Assembly (NCBI GenBank): GCA_904379015.1
Contig: CAJFHG010000019.1
Coordinates: 1-48,876 of the forward strand
Reading direction: 5' to 3'
From: Candidatus Paralachnospira caecorum
GTDB taxonomy: Bacteria > Bacillota > Clostridia > Lachnospirales > Lachnospiraceae
DNA length: 48,876 nucleotides
Under the pieces are notes generated by a model. That model saw nothing but the letters and a program-made list of their open reading frames with translations. It ran no database searches and was not told the DNA's origin. This document shows positions 48,801 to 48,876 of this stretch, in pieces (position 1 is the stretch's first letter; each line of letters starts with the position of its first letter). The translations under genes were made by a program, and so were the position numbers.

Positions 48801-48876
48801 CCCAACAAAAAAATCAAAACCACCCTTATTTGAAAAAAGTAGTATTATAACTACAGATAATAATCGGTGACTACTG
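48801..48876. other. AT-rich window edge with small dyad
   Basis: No gene is visible. A short dyad, GTAGT-ATTATA-ACTAC (48839-48854), and an A/T-rich stretch suggest a promoter region for a gene beyond the window edge. Confidence 0.4.

Overview
The window looks like a chromosome segment from an anaerobic, Gram-positive member of the Clostridia, most likely Lachnospiraceae. The evidence is family-level: Gram-positive promoters and ribosome binding sites, lipoproteins, an SLH-anchored surface protein, a FeoA-FeoB fusion, DUF2325/DUF362/DUF1667 genes, clostripain-like protease, and a lactate dehydrogenase behind a Rex-like site. Most of it is moderately GC-rich. The first 2.1 kb is visibly more AT-rich and may have a separate origin. 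I see no tRNA, rRNA, CRISPR array, insertion sequence or phage gene.

Layout. (1) 140-2051, minus strand: PadR regulator, HAAS-type membrane protein and lipoprotein behind a promoter with a perfect palindrome in its spacer. (2) 2231-2877: scar made of an aldo/keto reductase fragment joined to the tail of an iron-dependent alcohol dehydrogenase. (3) 2911-5973, minus: GlpA-like FAD/[2Fe-2S] oxidoreductase, FAD/NAD oxidoreductase and DUF1667 protein, an anaerobic glycerol-3-phosphate dehydrogenase-type set. (4) 6255-9571: DUF4358-like lipoprotein, MBOAT acyltransferase and DHHW protein, an extracellular polymer O-acylation cassette with a 4 x 14 bp tandem repeat; then a decayed cyclopropane fatty acid synthase. 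(5) 9900-12287: divergent LysR and MATE transporter. (6) 12363-14162: a membrane protein of unknown role. (7) 14407-16776: FeoA-FeoB behind a Fur-like box.

(8) 16924-25545 is a nine-gene accessory block: class III aminotransferase, two-domain class II aldolase with a dead second domain, TetR, FGGY kinase, GtrA, MerR, PIG-L deacetylase, SDR-like protein lacking catalytic residues, and FMN-dependent hydroxyacid dehydrogenase. Kinase, aldolase, aminotransferase and deacetylase together suggest breakdown of an (amino) sugar or N-acylated conjugate; the substrate is unknown. This is one of the two best candidates for an undescribed system.

(9) GreA and a ZIP transporter follow. (10) 27019-28262 is the other candidate: a compact metal-response cluster with DUF2325 protein, FeoB-associated Cys-rich membrane protein, Fur-family regulator without the usual His-rich sensor site, and a 42-residue membrane microprotein. 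Two promoters there carry near-identical 18-bp operator-like sites at the same distance from the -10 box.

(11) 28342-31715: clostripain-like lipoprotein protease and phosphopentomutase. (12) 31830-37190: 1786-residue secreted protein with two lamin-tail domains, a metallophosphoesterase and three SLH repeats. (13) 37403-40196: YibE/F, DtxR-type regulator and L-lactate dehydrogenase. (14) 40348-45778: DUF975-CmpB membrane fusion, DUF362 ferredoxin-type protein, two unrecognised proteins and a lone D-ribose pyranase. (15) 45825-48690, minus: MoxR-type AAA+ ATPase with its VWA/HExxH partner. Function calls are from reading the protein sequences; no database search was run.
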